A DNA stretch of 64,000 nucleotides from Nereocystis luetkeana (GCA_031213475.1 JARUPZ010000016.1:8882270-8946269), one strand, 5' to 3'; positions 34,985-47,272 are shown, counted from the first letter of the stretch. The notes: a model not told the origin generated them from the letters alone. Numbers and translations: made by a program.

Positions 34985-35333
34985 CCGGTCGCCCCGGTGG
35001 TTCAAGTGGTTCACCTCGAATTCTACTTGTGTTTGACTCCTGGGTTCGAGCCCCAGGTGGGTCGGACTGTTGACTTTATTTGCAAAAATAAAAATATAAA
35101 AGGATTCAATTGTTGAGAGCGCCTTGCAGCGTGGGTAGGCACAATTCGATGCGAGCCGACGAGGGAAGAAAAGGCTGAAATCTTCTCGCGATAAAGATGA
35201 AGGCACGTACCGTAGCGGGAAGGGGGGAGAAGAGCCTGCTATGTGACCCCGGATCCGAGTTACGAGTTGGAAGGAGAGAGAGAAGAAGATGGGCGAGGAT
35301 AATAGATGGGATGAACAACAACAACAAACCGTT
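34985..35333 (+). mobile_element. tRNA-derived SINE with AAC tail
   Basis: The head has an A box (TGGTTCAAGTGG), a B box (GGTTCGAGCCC) and a perfect 5-bp T stem (CTGGG/CCCAG). The acceptor stem does not pair, so it is not a functional tRNA. The body (GATAAAGATGAAGGCACGTA, GATCCGAGTTACGAGTTGG) also occurs at 12300-12560 and, reversed, at 48260-48590. It ends ATGAACAACAACAACAAA. Confidence 0.65.
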
Positions 35334-36572
35334 CATCCATTAATATGAGTATACTGCACCCAGTGATACGGTACCTCGTACCCTGGTGCCGATGCTGCAT
35401 GTATCGCAACATCGCAATCGATTACCCGTACGTACTCGTGATACCGTACAGCAGGTATTATATAGCTGCTCGCGATCTACGCCCCTATCCAACTACGACG
35501 GACGACGGAGCGACGTCAAACACGTTACGACCATGTACGACACCAACCAAATATCGTTCAAGTTTTCTGTTTGGCTACGTATGCATCGTACTACAGCAGT
35601 TGTATTACGAGGCATATCAAGCAGTATCATACGTAAAATACGCAGGACCTAAAGTTGGAGGAGGCACCTGGCACGAAGCTATACATGTTGCGCGCTCGAG
35701 GCTCGAGCGATGTGATCGTAGCTACCCCCAGTGCAGCAACAGCAGTACTGCTGTATGTACGACTACGAATATGATGTACTTGCACATTGACCCTTGTTTC
35801 TACTCACCCAATGAGGTAGACACGTGCGGCAGTCTCGACAGCAAGCACACTCTCGCTGTGCGGAGGGAGACTGGAAGGACGGGGCTTCGGCATAAGGCAT
35901 TCATCTCAAAGCCCACTACACTCAGACGCAAAAGCGTGCAATCGGAACGCTGCTACTGCTGCTGTGAAAAGTGGACGAACGAGAGACGAGAGAGCGGTAG
36001 AGCAGGTGTTGTTTTGAAAGCCAACTCTGAGAGTTCCAACCGTTTTAGAGGCGTCGCCAATTGAAACGAAACAAGAGCAGTTTCACTTTCACGGCAGTTT
36101 CACTTTTCCTTTTCCCACACCCAGCACCCGAAACCCGAAACCCGAACGCCCGAAACTAAAAAGCCCAAGCCAGACTGACCGAATCACCGACCACCGACCG
36201 CCGCGGATAGCAGAAACGTAGTTCATCCTTCAGTATAAGAGCACTGACCACGGACGCATCAGCCCCCACAGGTGCACTCAACGACTGAAACCGTGTTTGC
36301 TCACCTCCCCAAGTACCAGTTACAAAGGAGTTTTTCGAGTTTGCCCAAAGATCGTCCCATTGACTCTGGTGCTATCACACTATATACCACTATAATACCC
36401 AAGGCCCTCAGGGGAGCCACCTGCGTATTCCCTTCACGACGTCATATGCAACACGTAGCACACAACGATAATAAGCATCACTCGCAGCTTGCAAAAATGA
36501 GTTTCGACAACATCCTCAATCTCACAGCTGTGACCGAGTGTAATTATAATTTGGTGAAAATCGGCTATCCAT

Positions 36573-36790
36573 TATTCGGGATCGTTGTGTGAGTACCTGG
36601 TACCTGGTGCCTGATATCTGGTACCTGGTATACAGCAGTACCAGGCAATATTGTACTACTGCTGTATACCTCATGAAACAGAACAATCCATTCGGGATCG
36701 TTGTGTGAGTACCTGGTACCTGGTGCCTGATATATGGTATACAGCAGTACCAGGCAATATTGTACTACTGCTGTATACCTCATGAACCAG
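36573..36790. repeat. About 115-bp tandem duplication with 7-bp indel
   Basis: GGGATCGTTGTGTGAGTACC through ACTGCTGTATACCTCATGAA occurs twice. The first copy has an extra CCTGGTA at 36624-36630. Confidence 0.85.
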
Positions 36791-38418
36791 AATGAACAAA
36801 CACACTCTACGTCCTGGACAGATGCTCCTCGCTATGTACAACTTCAAACCTTATCCTGTACGAAGTACAGTAAGTAAGGATAGTAGTTCCAAGTAGTTTT
36901 GCAAGTTTGACACCATAGCGAACGGTGGTAGATGTAGTTTGCCGTCGTATGGCCTATAAGCCTCAGGCAGCTTACCGCACGGTGGCTGGTACAACTTAGC
37001 TTTTTTGGTTGATTATCGCCCGGCAGTACAGTATAGCGATAAGGACAGTAGTACCTGGTAGGGTTTACCGACAAGGGAGAAGGTAAATGATCGCGGGCAT
37101 ATATGGACGCCCTACGGTCACTGTCGTAGTCCCATGAGAAGTGAAGGCATTGACCCGCTATTGCATCAGAGGCTACATGTGCTCTTCCTTTTATGTAGAT
37201 AAAGAGGGAACCCTCCACGATTAGGTAGATATTGAGAGCGAGGAGTTGCGATGGAGGCTTCCGACTTGGAGATGGGATGTCGAGGCAACGCCGTAACATT
37301 AACGAAAAGTAAAATAACACAGATAGGGAAGCACGCGATCAAGGGTGCGCTGGTCGTCCAACCACGGCAAACGCGCCCTACTGCACGTATCTTCCGTCGG
37401 TACATGCGCGACGACCATTCTGCGAATCTTACCTAAAACCTGTCCTCCACGCATACCCTGATTGACGCTGGGCCGTAAACTTCCCGTCATAGTTATGAAA
37501 ACGTGTACCGGTACGAAATATACATACTTCGTACAATAATAGTGGATTGGACAGAAAAAGCAGAGGGGGACTGTGGAATCCTATCACTGTTTACGGGCAG
37601 AGAAGAGGGTGGGGGCGTTCGTGTCTGGATCACAATACAAATGATTCGTTGTCTCCGCCTGAACGGTATCTCACAACGAAATTCCCGTCCTTCATGCAAG
37701 ATCTGCTACTGTTTATAGCGACAATGTGGGGGCTGAGTGGCGTGCTCAAGTAACGCCGACATGATATGAGCTACGGTAGGGACTGCAACACGCAGTGTGA
37801 AGGAGATAGCTTCTAGACTACCTGGTGTTTCCTGTAGTATGCGCCGTGGGAAGAGGTGAACGAATGCAAGGGGGATCGGTGGAGCTGTCTTGTGTCGTCG
37901 TGGGTTCCTAAGACTATCATGAGGGTATATAGTACCCACAACCCACGACGGACTAAAAAAAATACACATCGTTTGAACGCCACCAACTGATTACTCTGTT
38001 CTCCCGTAATAAGTAGTCACGCACCGTAGTAGCGCCCGCGAGTCATGCATACATCGTACCTTGCCGGGGGTGGAAATGCTATCCCCTATTCGGCGGTCGC
38101 GCTACCCGTCCCCCACCCCGTCTGTTTATATGGGAAGGACGAGCCACTGAGTCACTCAGTCAGCGCTGACTGGGTAGCTCTGTGGCTTATCCATATAAAC
38201 GGAAGAGCCACCGTCTCCGACTCCTCCCCGTCGTCCACCGCGTCGCCCACCGCCGCTTCCTCAACCCCTGCGGTTACCTCCCCGTGCATCGAAACGCCTA
38301 TTAGGTGCGTACCAATTTGGCAGCCGGCGCGGAGCCGCCGCCCAGCGGAGCCGCCGCCCACAGCATCGGCCACCGCCACCTTGTTCCCCTCAGCCACTAT
38401 TAGTATCTCCTTCTTCCA

Positions 38419-38766
38419 TCACTCGAGTCTGGCCGCTATACTCGCTTTCTTCTGCCTGCGGGAGAGGAACCCCAACGGCAGCAAGTTGCAGACTATCCTC
38501 CTTCGGACGGCGTCCCTCTCCGCCTTCGTGATTCCCCGACAGACCTGCGCAGGGACGCCGTCGCCACTGTACGTCGATTTATGTCTTGTGCGCGTGTTGC
38601 CGGGCTGGAAGGCGCTGCTCTTGACGATAGCGGTGCGCGTGTTGCCGGGCTGGAAGGCGCTGCTCTTGACGGTAGCGGCGCTCTGTCCCCGCGTCGACGC
38701 CAGATCCTGCTCCGCCCGGCGCGCCTCTTCCCTCAGCACGGACAGGTGGGGGCAGGTGTATGCCAT
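38419..38766 (-). CDS. Hypothetical protein, 115 aa, with internal 15-residue duplication
   Basis: ATG at 38766, stop TGA at 38419-38421. It starts MAYTCPHLSVLREEARRAEQ and ends RRQKKASIAARLE. A 45-base in-frame duplication repeats VKSSAFQPGNTRTAI. The region is GC-rich like real exons here. The opposite strand is also open for 245 codons, which is probably a shadow. I do not recognise the protein; it may be one exon of a larger gene. Confidence 0.4.
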   Translation of the reverse strand: MAYTCPHLSVLREEARRAEQDLASTRGQSAATVKSSAFQPGNTRTAIVKSSAFQPGNTRTRHKSTYSGDGVPAQVCRGITKAERDAVRRRIVCNLLPLGFLSRRQKKASIAARLE

Positions 38767-39599
38767 GTGCCCAGCCAGGTGAAGCACCGCCAGCAGCAGC
38801 CACAGAGTTCAAAGCTTCCCGCTTGCGGCGCAACCGAGAAACATGCGGGACGGAATGCGGATCAAAACGGAGGAGAAATGTGTGGACGAACAGGAGGAGA
38901 AAAATCATGAAGATATTGTGGAGAACAAAACTCGCAATCGAAGCGAGGAAGAGAAAGCTTGCGTACATCGAAATGAGGAGTAACAGAGCACAGAAACGAT
39001 TATTATTATCGTGCTTGCCATCCGACAATGTGCAGCATGAGCTTGAACGCTGATCACTCAAAACATTCCTGAAAGAAGAAATCCTCGGAGACAAAGGAAA
39101 TCTATGCACAAGGTATATCTGCCTTTAATGTCTGCTTCCTCCTACCTGGTATACTTTATCTACGGTGGTACTCTGTTTGCTGTATCGAAGGAAAACGAAA
39201 CAAAAAATGGCGGAATGACAGCCAGGGTTCACCATGCGGAACAGTGTGACGAAGAAACAAGTTGACACACACGTGCGTATACCCAGATGACACCGTCTGT
39301 CTAGGCGTAGTTGGTACGTGTGTGAAGATATCCATGCCGACACGCCCGGAGCGGGACGATATACGTATTTCTTCTCGGATAATAAAAGATGCACCGTGAA
39401 ATCATCGTCTGGACGTGCGGAACTGGTACATGTGCAAAGGCGAACTAAGCAGCACGCGTGTGTGTTTTCGTTTTTCGTTGCGTTTTGGTTTGGGAGATGG
39501 AATGGTCGACAGTATCGGTTTTCCCACTTTTCTGGGCTTGGCGCTGCAAAGGAGGGAGATACATTCATGGGAGGCGAGAGGGGAAAGGGGAAAACGGGG

Positions 39600-39755
39600 A
39601 GTGGGGGGGGGGGGTGGGGGATGTACTCGATAGGAGAGATGTACTCGATCTCATGCATGGCCGTAGTCGTATGACCATAGACCCTCGCATCCCTACAATG
39701 CCGGGACGGAGCATGTCGGGTTTTCACCGACCAGGCAGACATTGCTTGGGGGGGG
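39600..39755 (-). mobile_element. Second poly(C) family, 3' fragment
   Basis: G-run, ATGTACTCGATAGGAGAGAT, CATGCATGGCCGTAGTCG, GGGTTTTCACCGACCAGGCA, then a G-run and GA-rich microsatellite to 39860. Confidence 0.7.
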
Positions 39756-39862
39756 GGGTGGGGGGGGGAGAGAGAGAAAGAGATAGAGATAGAGATGGAC
39801 AAAAAGAGAAAGAGAGAGAAAGAGAGAGAAAGAGGGAGGAAGAGAGAAATAGAGAGAGATAC

Positions 39863-39977
39863 CTCCGCTCCTTCTGCTTGCTCGAAAAATAGCTGCGTGC
39901 TCAACGCAAGCAAGTTCGGGATGAGCAGTAGCTGGTACACGCTCAGTCGCCGACAGCGCTGAAACAGCCTGTTCAGA
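39863..39977 (-). CDS. Possible exon, LSVYQLLLIPNLLALST
   Basis: Encodes RLFQRCRRLSVYQLLLIPNL and LALSTQLFFEQAEGAE before donor GAG/GTATCT. It looks protein-like, but its acceptor phase does not match the donor of the exon at 40047, so the link is unproven. A second frame is also open here, which weakens the call. Confidence 0.3.
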
Positions 39978-40046
39978 CTTTCACCGTTTTGCAGGTGGGT
40001 TATTACCCAACGCCCCCCCCCCCCCCCCCCCCCCCGACATGTTTAC

Positions 40047-40155
40047 CTTCAATGACGCCGATGCTGATGCGGGTGCCGCTTTCTCTATCACCGCCTTCAG
40101 ATTGTTGTTTAATTTCTCCGCTCGAGATGTCTCTCACTAGTGTTTTTTTCGCCAT
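40047..40155 (-). CDS. Possible first exon, MAKKTLVRDISS
   Basis: Starts ATG in a favourable context (G at -3 and +4). Encodes MAKKTLVRDISSGEIKQQSE and ends ISIGVIE before donor G/GTAAAC. An in-frame stop lies upstream with no AG between it and the ATG, so an initiation exon fits best. The intron beyond begins with a long C/G homopolymer. Function unknown. Confidence 0.4.
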
Positions 40156-41238
40156 TTCACGAACAGCAGCAGCAGTACGGCAGGCGTCAGTGACGCAAGG
40201 ATTCCGAATGGGGTAGGGGGACGGTCACCCGGATCAACAAGTGAAAAATTCCTGGGTCGAATGGTGTGAAACGCCAACGGATTTTCTGCAATTGTCGCCG
40301 AGAGGTTATTTTTCGCTGTTAGCCCCTTCGGAGCTGTAGAGGGAAAAATGTCGAAAGTTATTGACCATTTCGCATTCCCCCACCCATGTGGGTTTCATGT
40401 TTTTGGGACTTGAGAGGGAAGCAACCACACATTCAAAGGACGATAACAGCAATCGCCGCACGAAGCAGCCAGGACTGCTTGGGTGGAGGGGGGGGTGTTC
40501 TGGCCGCAGTAATACTCGCAATGATGCCCACGCCACCTACCGATTAGATGTTGCCACTTCGCGCACTTTACACTTTTACAGCACAGGTACACTCCACCAC
40601 CCTGGGTCGAAGAGACACACACATAGGGGTAGCATCTGTGAGTCCTGCTCGCGCAAGCGAGGCCTCTTGCAGGGGGGCCAACATGCTCGGCCTGACCTCA
40701 GGACCGCGTCCTTGCGGAGCTCTGGGCAAAGCCAATGACTGTTCGGGCTGCAAGGTACGCTTGAGAGTATCGTAGTCGTCGTTGTAAGGGTCGCTGTACA
40801 TTGGGCAGGGGTAATATTTTAGGGGCTACTACTGCGCGTCCCTAATACCTGCCGCAGAATCATCGGGAGCGCTGAACAAACCGCTACAAAACGAATGACG
40901 ACGTTATCACTGTACTACTCACCGAGACGAATTATAGCAACGAGAGTGCCTTTCGGTCAAGAACCATGACGTAGAACGGCAAAGAAGAAGGCCTGTCCTC
41001 CCAAAAAACGCCTTCGGCAACGAAACGTGAAATTTCGACTGAAGGCCTCACGTACGGATATACTAAACCGTGACATAACGATCGCGAAAACAAACGACGT
41101 ACCGAAGCATTCCCTCCAAGAAATAAGTGCCTTCGATTATTTAAAGCGAAATCACGACTGCCAACAAAAGCGTTACACGTATGTACGGAGAATAGAGACA
41201 TGTCCGTTAGTGAGTGTATTTGGTGAAAAACAACTCAC

Positions 41239-41515
41239 GTTTTGGCGCACGGGTCGATCGCCAAAGCGAAGAGCGCGTAGCAAGCCCCGACTTGTGGAAC
41301 CTTTCGCGAAACAAAGCGCTTGTTTTCGCTTCGAGTGGTGCACTTGTGGATCCCGTCTGTGCCGGCGGTGTCCACGGTGGTGCAGGTAGCCGTTCGGTCG
41401 TCGGTGGCGGCGATTCTGACGAGGTTGCTCCGCTGTCCGAACATCGTGTTCGAGGCTCCGGTGAGCATAGCCTCGCGAATGTCGGCGGCAGCCTCCTGGT
41501 TGACACTCCTGGAAC
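41239..41515 (-). CDS. Possible exon of an unidentified gene
   Basis: A GC-rich frame that stays open between a good acceptor (TTTTTCAG) and a perfect donor (AAAAC/GTGAGT). It encodes about 92 residues starting SRSVNQEAAADIREAMLTGA and including RSNLVRIAATDD and VPQVGACYALFALAIDPCAK. The composition looks coding and the sequence is not simple repeat. I do not recognise the family, and no adjacent exon could be joined. A hexamer microsatellite begins at its 5' border. Confidence 0.4.
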
Positions 41516-41518
41516 CTG

Positions 41519-41700
41519 AAAAATATCGTTATCGTTATCATTGTCGAAAGCGTTGTCGCTATCGTTTGTCTGGTCGTTATCGTTATAGTTATCGTTCTCA
41601 GTATGGTTCTCGTTATCGTTGTCGTTATCGCTATCGTTATTGTTGTCGTTATCGTTATCATTATCGCTATCACTATCGTTATCGCTATCCTTATGCTCAT
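41519..41700. repeat. Hexamer repeat (ATCGTT-type)
   Basis: Degenerate TATCGTTATCGTTATCATTG units for about 180 bases, abutting the 5' border of the candidate exon 41239-41515. Confidence 0.85.
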
Positions 41701-41784
41701 CGATACGATAGACGCGAACGAAAGGCGGACATACTGTTTCGTGCTTGTGCAGGTATTTTAACTGAACACTCAAAACACTAATGA

Positions 41785-42030
41785 TCATTCTTATCGGAGA
41801 GCTTTTTTTCCAAAATTTCGACATTTTTTTCGCGCAATTTTTCAATCTTCCATATTTTCCTGATTTTTTTTCTAAATATTGGAATGTTAACGAACTTGAT
41901 GTTTTGGGCTCTGGAGAATTTAACGAATAGTGACAGAACGCCTCCGTATATTGATACATACCTCCAATTATTTCCAAACTTTGGAAATTATGGAAAAAAC
42001 CCTCTCCGATAAGGATGAACCTAAGATACT
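41785..42030. repeat. Dispersed AT-rich repeat, copy 2
   Basis: Second copy of the repeat at 19044, with small deletions. Flanked on the left by the unidentified exon and its hexamer repeat. Confidence 0.65.
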
Positions 42031-44125
42031 CGTATTCGTACGTAGTGACTGCACATCAACTACGTAGATAATATATGTAGTGACCCCAACTATGCTTCAA
42101 CAGCGACCACCAAGAAATGTGATCGATGCTCATACAGAAACTGACAACAACTGCTTTGGAAGGCTTGTAGCAGAGTTAAGCATGCAACATGCAAGTGGGC
42201 CGAGGGCATGCGACAGTTTTCTTGAAGAAGCTGATCGACTCCACGAACTACTTCGAAAGTCTGTAGACACGTGGCAGAGCCAAGCGTTCAGCGGGCAGCA
42301 TACACGGCATTTAATCGATTCGCCACGCCAAACTTATCCTGCTCTAATTCCGAGTTTTTTGTCTCGGAAACTGTGGGCGCAACACGTGAAAGGTAAGGCA
42401 AGCAAAAGTTTCAGGCTTGGTGCAGGAAATCACTGCTGAACCTGCTTTGCGGCCGCGGATTCTTCGTAGGCACCCTTGTACTATTTCTAGCTTATTTTAT
42501 CGACGAACTACAGTAGTAGTTGAATCACTTTGACAAAACTTGTAGTAGTGTATACTTACGACCCGGCTCCCCGACCAAATGGCTGATAGTCCACATTACC
42601 TCCTGGTAACACTTTCATGCCAAGAAAAAAATCCCAGGCGGTCGGCGACAGGGTTAGGGTTTCGTATTATTAGTGACGGATGCTACAGGTAGGGGTGCGC
42701 CTGCAAATCTTTGTGCGGCATCTCACTTGATGATGTTTATATCTGTCACGCAGACACGGCTTTCAAGATATAGTGTACGCCTAATTAACTCGATGAGCAA
42801 TCCCCATGGCGTAGGTTTATGTCGAAATATGTAGTGAAAAACAAACGATATTAAGGCATGCCCTTGAGGAACCCCGCCAGTCAGAAAAATTTCCTCATAA
42901 GGCAAAAAAATGCTGCCCCTTTCGCAACACGCTTCTAGTGCTAGTGCTAGTGTTAGTCTAAGTGTTAGTGTTAGAGTTAGTGTTAGAGTTAGTGTCAAGA
43001 GTTTAAAGTCAAGTACATTTCAACCATGTTTTCTTGTCGAAGACGGGTCAAGGTCGATGCAGCCCTCGTAAGAGACATCGACCAACTGTATGCACCCCTC
43101 CGCGTGAGACCATAGGCACACCTCCACTTTATCGTATCCAGTATGATGGTATGACGTTGTAATGTCTACAATGTAGCATCCCTGTGTCGTAGTTCTGTGA
43201 GACCATAAAATTTGTTTCTCTCCAGGATGAACAATGAACACGGATGCTGGGTGTGCTGGATGTCGACGGGCAGAAACAAAGGCTCGTTGCGAAGAGCACA
43301 CACACACCTTTCTCCTGAGGGCATCGGCACACCCGAGTCGCCCCGCTGTGCTTCGATGCCGACCATGCGGGACACATCGGAAGCGGAACTCTTCCCCAAG
43401 GACCATCATTCTAAGGTCTTCGGCTGACCACTTGCGCCCCGCCGTCATCGCGATCGGCACCTTACCGTGGACGCGCAGTTGCATGCCGGAGGACAAGACA
43501 GCAGCGCGAAAGCTTGGAAGGTAACTGCTAGCAGAAACGTGCAGACCTTCCACGTTATCGTCGGTGTTGGAGGTGGTGGTGGCGGGGGTGGCAGTGGCAG
43601 TGGTGGTGTCGGTGATGGTGGCTGTTAGTGTTGGTGCTGGTTGGTGCTGGTGTTGTGGTGTGTGCGATGGTGGAGGTAGCTTCTACCTCTTTCTTGCCCT
43701 TTTCGCTCCAGACTGTCGGTGTTGTTGGTCGCGACGAAAACGATGTACGGCAGAGAGAGCGAGAGCTGCAGAGCGCGAAGGAAGAACAGAGGGTGCGAAA
43801 ACTGCTCGTTCTCATGTTTCTTGGTACAAACGAACAACGAGCACAAGGAAGAACAGAGGGTGCGAAGATTACACGTCACCGTTTCTTCTTGGTGTCAGTA
43901 CGCACGAGCACAATTAGCATACAGCAATTGTTCCCGATGTATTTGTCACGACGTTCCTAGGACCAAGATACGGGCACGTACGGTTGAGGTTAGGGCTTAA
44001 CTAGGGTCAAGGGTGCGTGGGGGTATTCCATGTTTTGCAGATGACTCTTTTCATATTACAGGGACCACATGCTGGCCACGATATCCCCCGCTGGCTATCC
44101 GTTATCCTGTTTTCAGAACTCTGTC
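42030..44125. other. No firm gene
   Basis: A 177-codon minus-strand frame (43020-43553) stays open but competing frames overlap it. A good acceptor (CTAGCAG at 43527) and donor (CACG/GTAAGG at about 43466) could mark a 60-base exon. Otherwise only a short hexamer repeat is visible. Confidence 0.3.
42935..43003. repeat. Short GTGTTA/GAGTTA hexamer repeat
   Basis: GTGCTAGTGTTAG and GTTAGAGTTAGTG units, about 11. Confidence 0.75.
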
Positions 44126-44228
44126 GGGGGGGGGGGGGGGGGGCGTATTCGCTTGTTGGTCGCCTTGGTCATTTGACCGTTGACCACGCATCCGTTTTGA
44201 GACGGATCACCGTTCCTACTTCTACCGG
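44126..44228 (-). mobile_element. LINE 3' fragment
   Basis: G-run, CGTATTCGCTTGTTGGTCGC, CATCCGTTTTGAGACGGATC and ACCGTTCCTACTTCTACCGG. Confidence 0.7.
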
Positions 44229-44810
44229 GTGGGGTGTACTCATTGTCATGCATGGCCGTAGCCGTGTGGCCATGGACTCTCGCATATCTATAATGTCGGG
44301 ACGGAGCACGTCGGGTTTTCACCGACCAGGCAGACATTGCTTGCACCAAGCGCGAAGCGGGGGGGTGGGGGGGGGGGGGGTGTACTCGACCGGAGATATG
44401 TACTCGATCTCATGCATTGCCGTAGTCGTATAACCAAAGACCCTCGCATCCCTACCATGCCGGGACGGTGGGGAGGGGATGTACTCATTAAGCGGGGGGG
44501 TGGGGGGGGGATGCACTCGATATCATGCATGGCCGTAGTGTTATGACCATAGACCCTCGCATCCCCAGAATACCGGGACGGAGCACGTCGGGTTTCCACC
44601 GACCAGGCAGTCATTGCTTGCACCAAGCGCAAAGCGCCGTCAGGGGTTCGGCGAGTCAAATGAAGGGTGAGCTGCATCCTACTAAGAACCGCTGGTGAGG
44701 TGGACTTGCATATGGATGACAGCGTCAATGAGTTCATTTATTTTCTGGGGTGGCCGCTTCCAGAGACAGCCGTCGGTTTACGTACTTGACAACACGGTTC
44801 GTTAGAGACC
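44228..44810 (-). mobile_element. Three adjacent second-family copies
   Basis: Head-to-tail copies start at about 44228, 44377 and 44490, each with its own G-run/GTACTC terminus. Only the last is long: it extends through TAAGAACCGCTGGTGAGGTG to TTCTGGGGTGGCCGCTTCCA. The array implies repeated insertion into, or slippage at, the homopolymer end. Confidence 0.65.
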
Positions 44811-45494
44811 GACCCGCGGGATCGTATATGTGTCGGATCAAGCTTTTACAACAAGATTTGCAAAACAAATGCCCGCTGTTGGGTGGAGGTATATACCTTC
44901 GCAACTAAGGCAAGGCAGGCGACCCAGATAATAGGTCTTACCTCTATATATACCGCAGACAGTTCAGGGTGTAACGTCTAGCCGTATACAACACGCGTCA
45001 GCTCTCGGAGGTATAGACAGACAAGGCTTGGTGGCGTGTGTGATGGATTGCAAGTCGACGTCCAACAACACGATGCTCATGGAGCCGAAAAAAACTTCGA
45101 TTGAACCCGTTCACAGCGTCCTGCGAAAAAATTACCGTACAGTAAAATTCTAAGTAGGTTCGTCCGAGGGTAGAGGGGCAGTTCTGAATGGGGTCGTTAC
45201 AACGTGTAACCCCCTTCCTGCAGGAAAAAAGTGTCCCACACTACTTTCAAGTAGTATGTCCCAAAAGAATGGTCGCTGTTCTCAAGGAGACAAAAATCAC
45301 AAGCTACGGCGACACCACAACTCCCAACGCAACCGCACAGCTCTCGCACAGCTCCCGGACAGCTGCTGCTACTAATAGCTCCTACACACAATCCCCACGA
45401 CAACGATACAAATATCTCTCCCTCCCGCACAGCTACAATCAATGGCCCCCTTAGTTATCACCGAACCCCGCGGATGGTTCAAGGGGCGGCTCTT

Positions 45495-45819
45495 TTACCC
45501 CCGACCCTTCGCTCCCTTCCCTCCCCCTTTCCGCGCCCCACCCTTCCATTTTCGCCCCTTGCCCTTCCCGCCCCCCCCGCCCCCTCCCGACGCTGCCTCC
45601 TGAGCAGCGACGGCCGCGCCCCTCTCTTTGGCACTATCCCTGTGGAGTTTCCCCAGCTTCATCGGCTTGACCACAGCGCCTGCCCGCACTACGACCGCCG
45701 GACGGGTCATGTCCTTAACGCTCTGGGAGGTGTTCCACTCCCCCCCTATCGGCTGCCGCAGGCTTCGCTCGTACTGCTCTCGAGAGGTGAACGGGTAGGG
45801 GACCTCGGACACCAGGTAT
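45495..45819 (-). CDS. UTP14: UTP14 terminal exon
   Basis: Encodes YLVSEVPYPFTSREQYERSL, RQPIGGEWNTSQSVKDM and RAGAVVKPMKLGK, the UTP14 C-terminal signature (LPYPFTHHWQFERTIQTPIGSTWN in human). It ends in a Gly/Lys-rich tail; stop TAA is at 45495-45497. A poly(C)-tailed LINE fragment lies just upstream in the intron. Confidence 0.95.
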
Positions 45820-47240
45820 CTGTTGCGTGCGTCATTGGTAGTATGGAAGGGAAGGGGGGGGGGGGGGGGCGTACTCGTTTGCTGCTCGCCTCAGTCATTT
45901 GACCATTGACCACGCATCTCTTTTGAGACGGAGCACCGTAGGGGGGGCGGGGCGTTTTCAATTGGGGAGGGCATTATTTAATGGGGGGGGGGGGGGGGGG
46001 CTGGCCTCATGTCATGCATGGCCGTAGTCGTATGACCATAGACCCTCGCGTCAACGCCGGGACGGAGCACGGTGGGTTTTCACCAACCAGGCTGGAATTG
46101 TGCTTGCACCAAACGCGAAGCGCCGTCAGGTGCTGGGCGAGTCGCATGAACGGTGACTTTGAACCTACTAAGAACCGCTTGTGAGGAGGACTTGCACTGG
46201 ATGATAGCTGCGAGCTAATTGACTTGTTTTCTGGGGTGGCCGCTCCCAGAAACAGCAATGGTATTATTGGTGGGGGGGGGGGTTGTTTATAGGGAGAGGG
46301 GTTATCAATGGAGGAGTTATTCATGGAATGGCGCGCGATTGTTTTTTTGGGGGGGACGGGTCGTTCACCTACTGCAACAAAACAAACGGCCCAAGTAAGC
46401 TCGTGCGGCCAAATATCTGGCCAACATGAGACCGCTTAGTTGGGAAGTATTGTAACTTTTTGGGTGCCGACAACCGTTCAAAACTTCTCATCTTCAGGTT
46501 TCTGATCAATGGGCACCGACCTCCCCCCCTCCCCCCCTGGAGCTCGCTCCAGTCACGAAGATAGGCTTACACTTCTGATACCACAGAGTAACCCCTCCTG
46601 GGGCTTCAGAGGGGAAAAACAAATCCGACAAAAAAGCGACGGTTTCAGCAACCATCATGGCCACTGCAGGATTGGGGGTACGATACAATGGTTGGTGTCC
46701 GAGCATCCAATGGTTACAATGCAAGAAACCATACGGCACGGGCACGGGCGCAACATGGTCTCCCACCCGGACCAACTTTCTAGGCGCGCTCACGATGCTC
46801 GTACGTAGACGGTTCAATGGTGGATAACAACCAAAGCTGTCATTGTTGTCGGCGCTATCTTCAACACCCAAAGGGGATATAATAAAAGAAGAAGGCACCC
46901 TAACCCTCAGGCTACTATAGCGTCCGGTATCGATCCCCGAAGCCACGCATGCTATGTAGGCCGGGCAGCCCCGAAACGCCGAAGTACAGTATGTGTCTAT
47001 TACGGGGGGCCATAGTTAACAGGACCGAATATTGTTAGTAAAAATGGTTAAACATATAGGTTTTTATGTGTACCATAGGTCCTGTTAACTATGGTCCCCC
47101 GTAATACACAAAACACAGTGAGGGGGGAAGAAAAGGGTGGGCGGAAAACCGTGCGTCGTCCACAATATCGAGAGTGGTGTCTGCAACAAGAGTAAACAAA
47201 CACACAAAAAATCAGCGTCTGAAGAAAAAAAAAGGAAAGA

Positions 47241-47272
<32 letters not shown>

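Larger units (their letters stand above)
34560..38418. other. No supported gene
   Basis: Holds a MITE, the SINE, CAGCAGTA-rich short palindromes and the 115-bp duplication. The 239-codon forward frame at 35345-36064 resembles no family I know. Confidence 0.4.

Noticed and set aside
34985..35073. Functional tRNA gene on the plus strand
   Set aside because: The T arm is good but acceptor pairing is missing, and the sequence continues into a repeat body with an AAC tail.
35345..36064. 239-codon forward open frame
   Set aside because: No recognisable domain, odd Cys/Tyr-rich composition, CAGCAGTA-type short repeats within it, and no splice-linked neighbours. It is probably a chance frame.
38045..38782. 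245-codon forward open frame
   Set aside because: It lies opposite GC-rich minus-strand frames that read more like protein, and its composition (Ser/Pro/Ala) is what a shadow frame would give.
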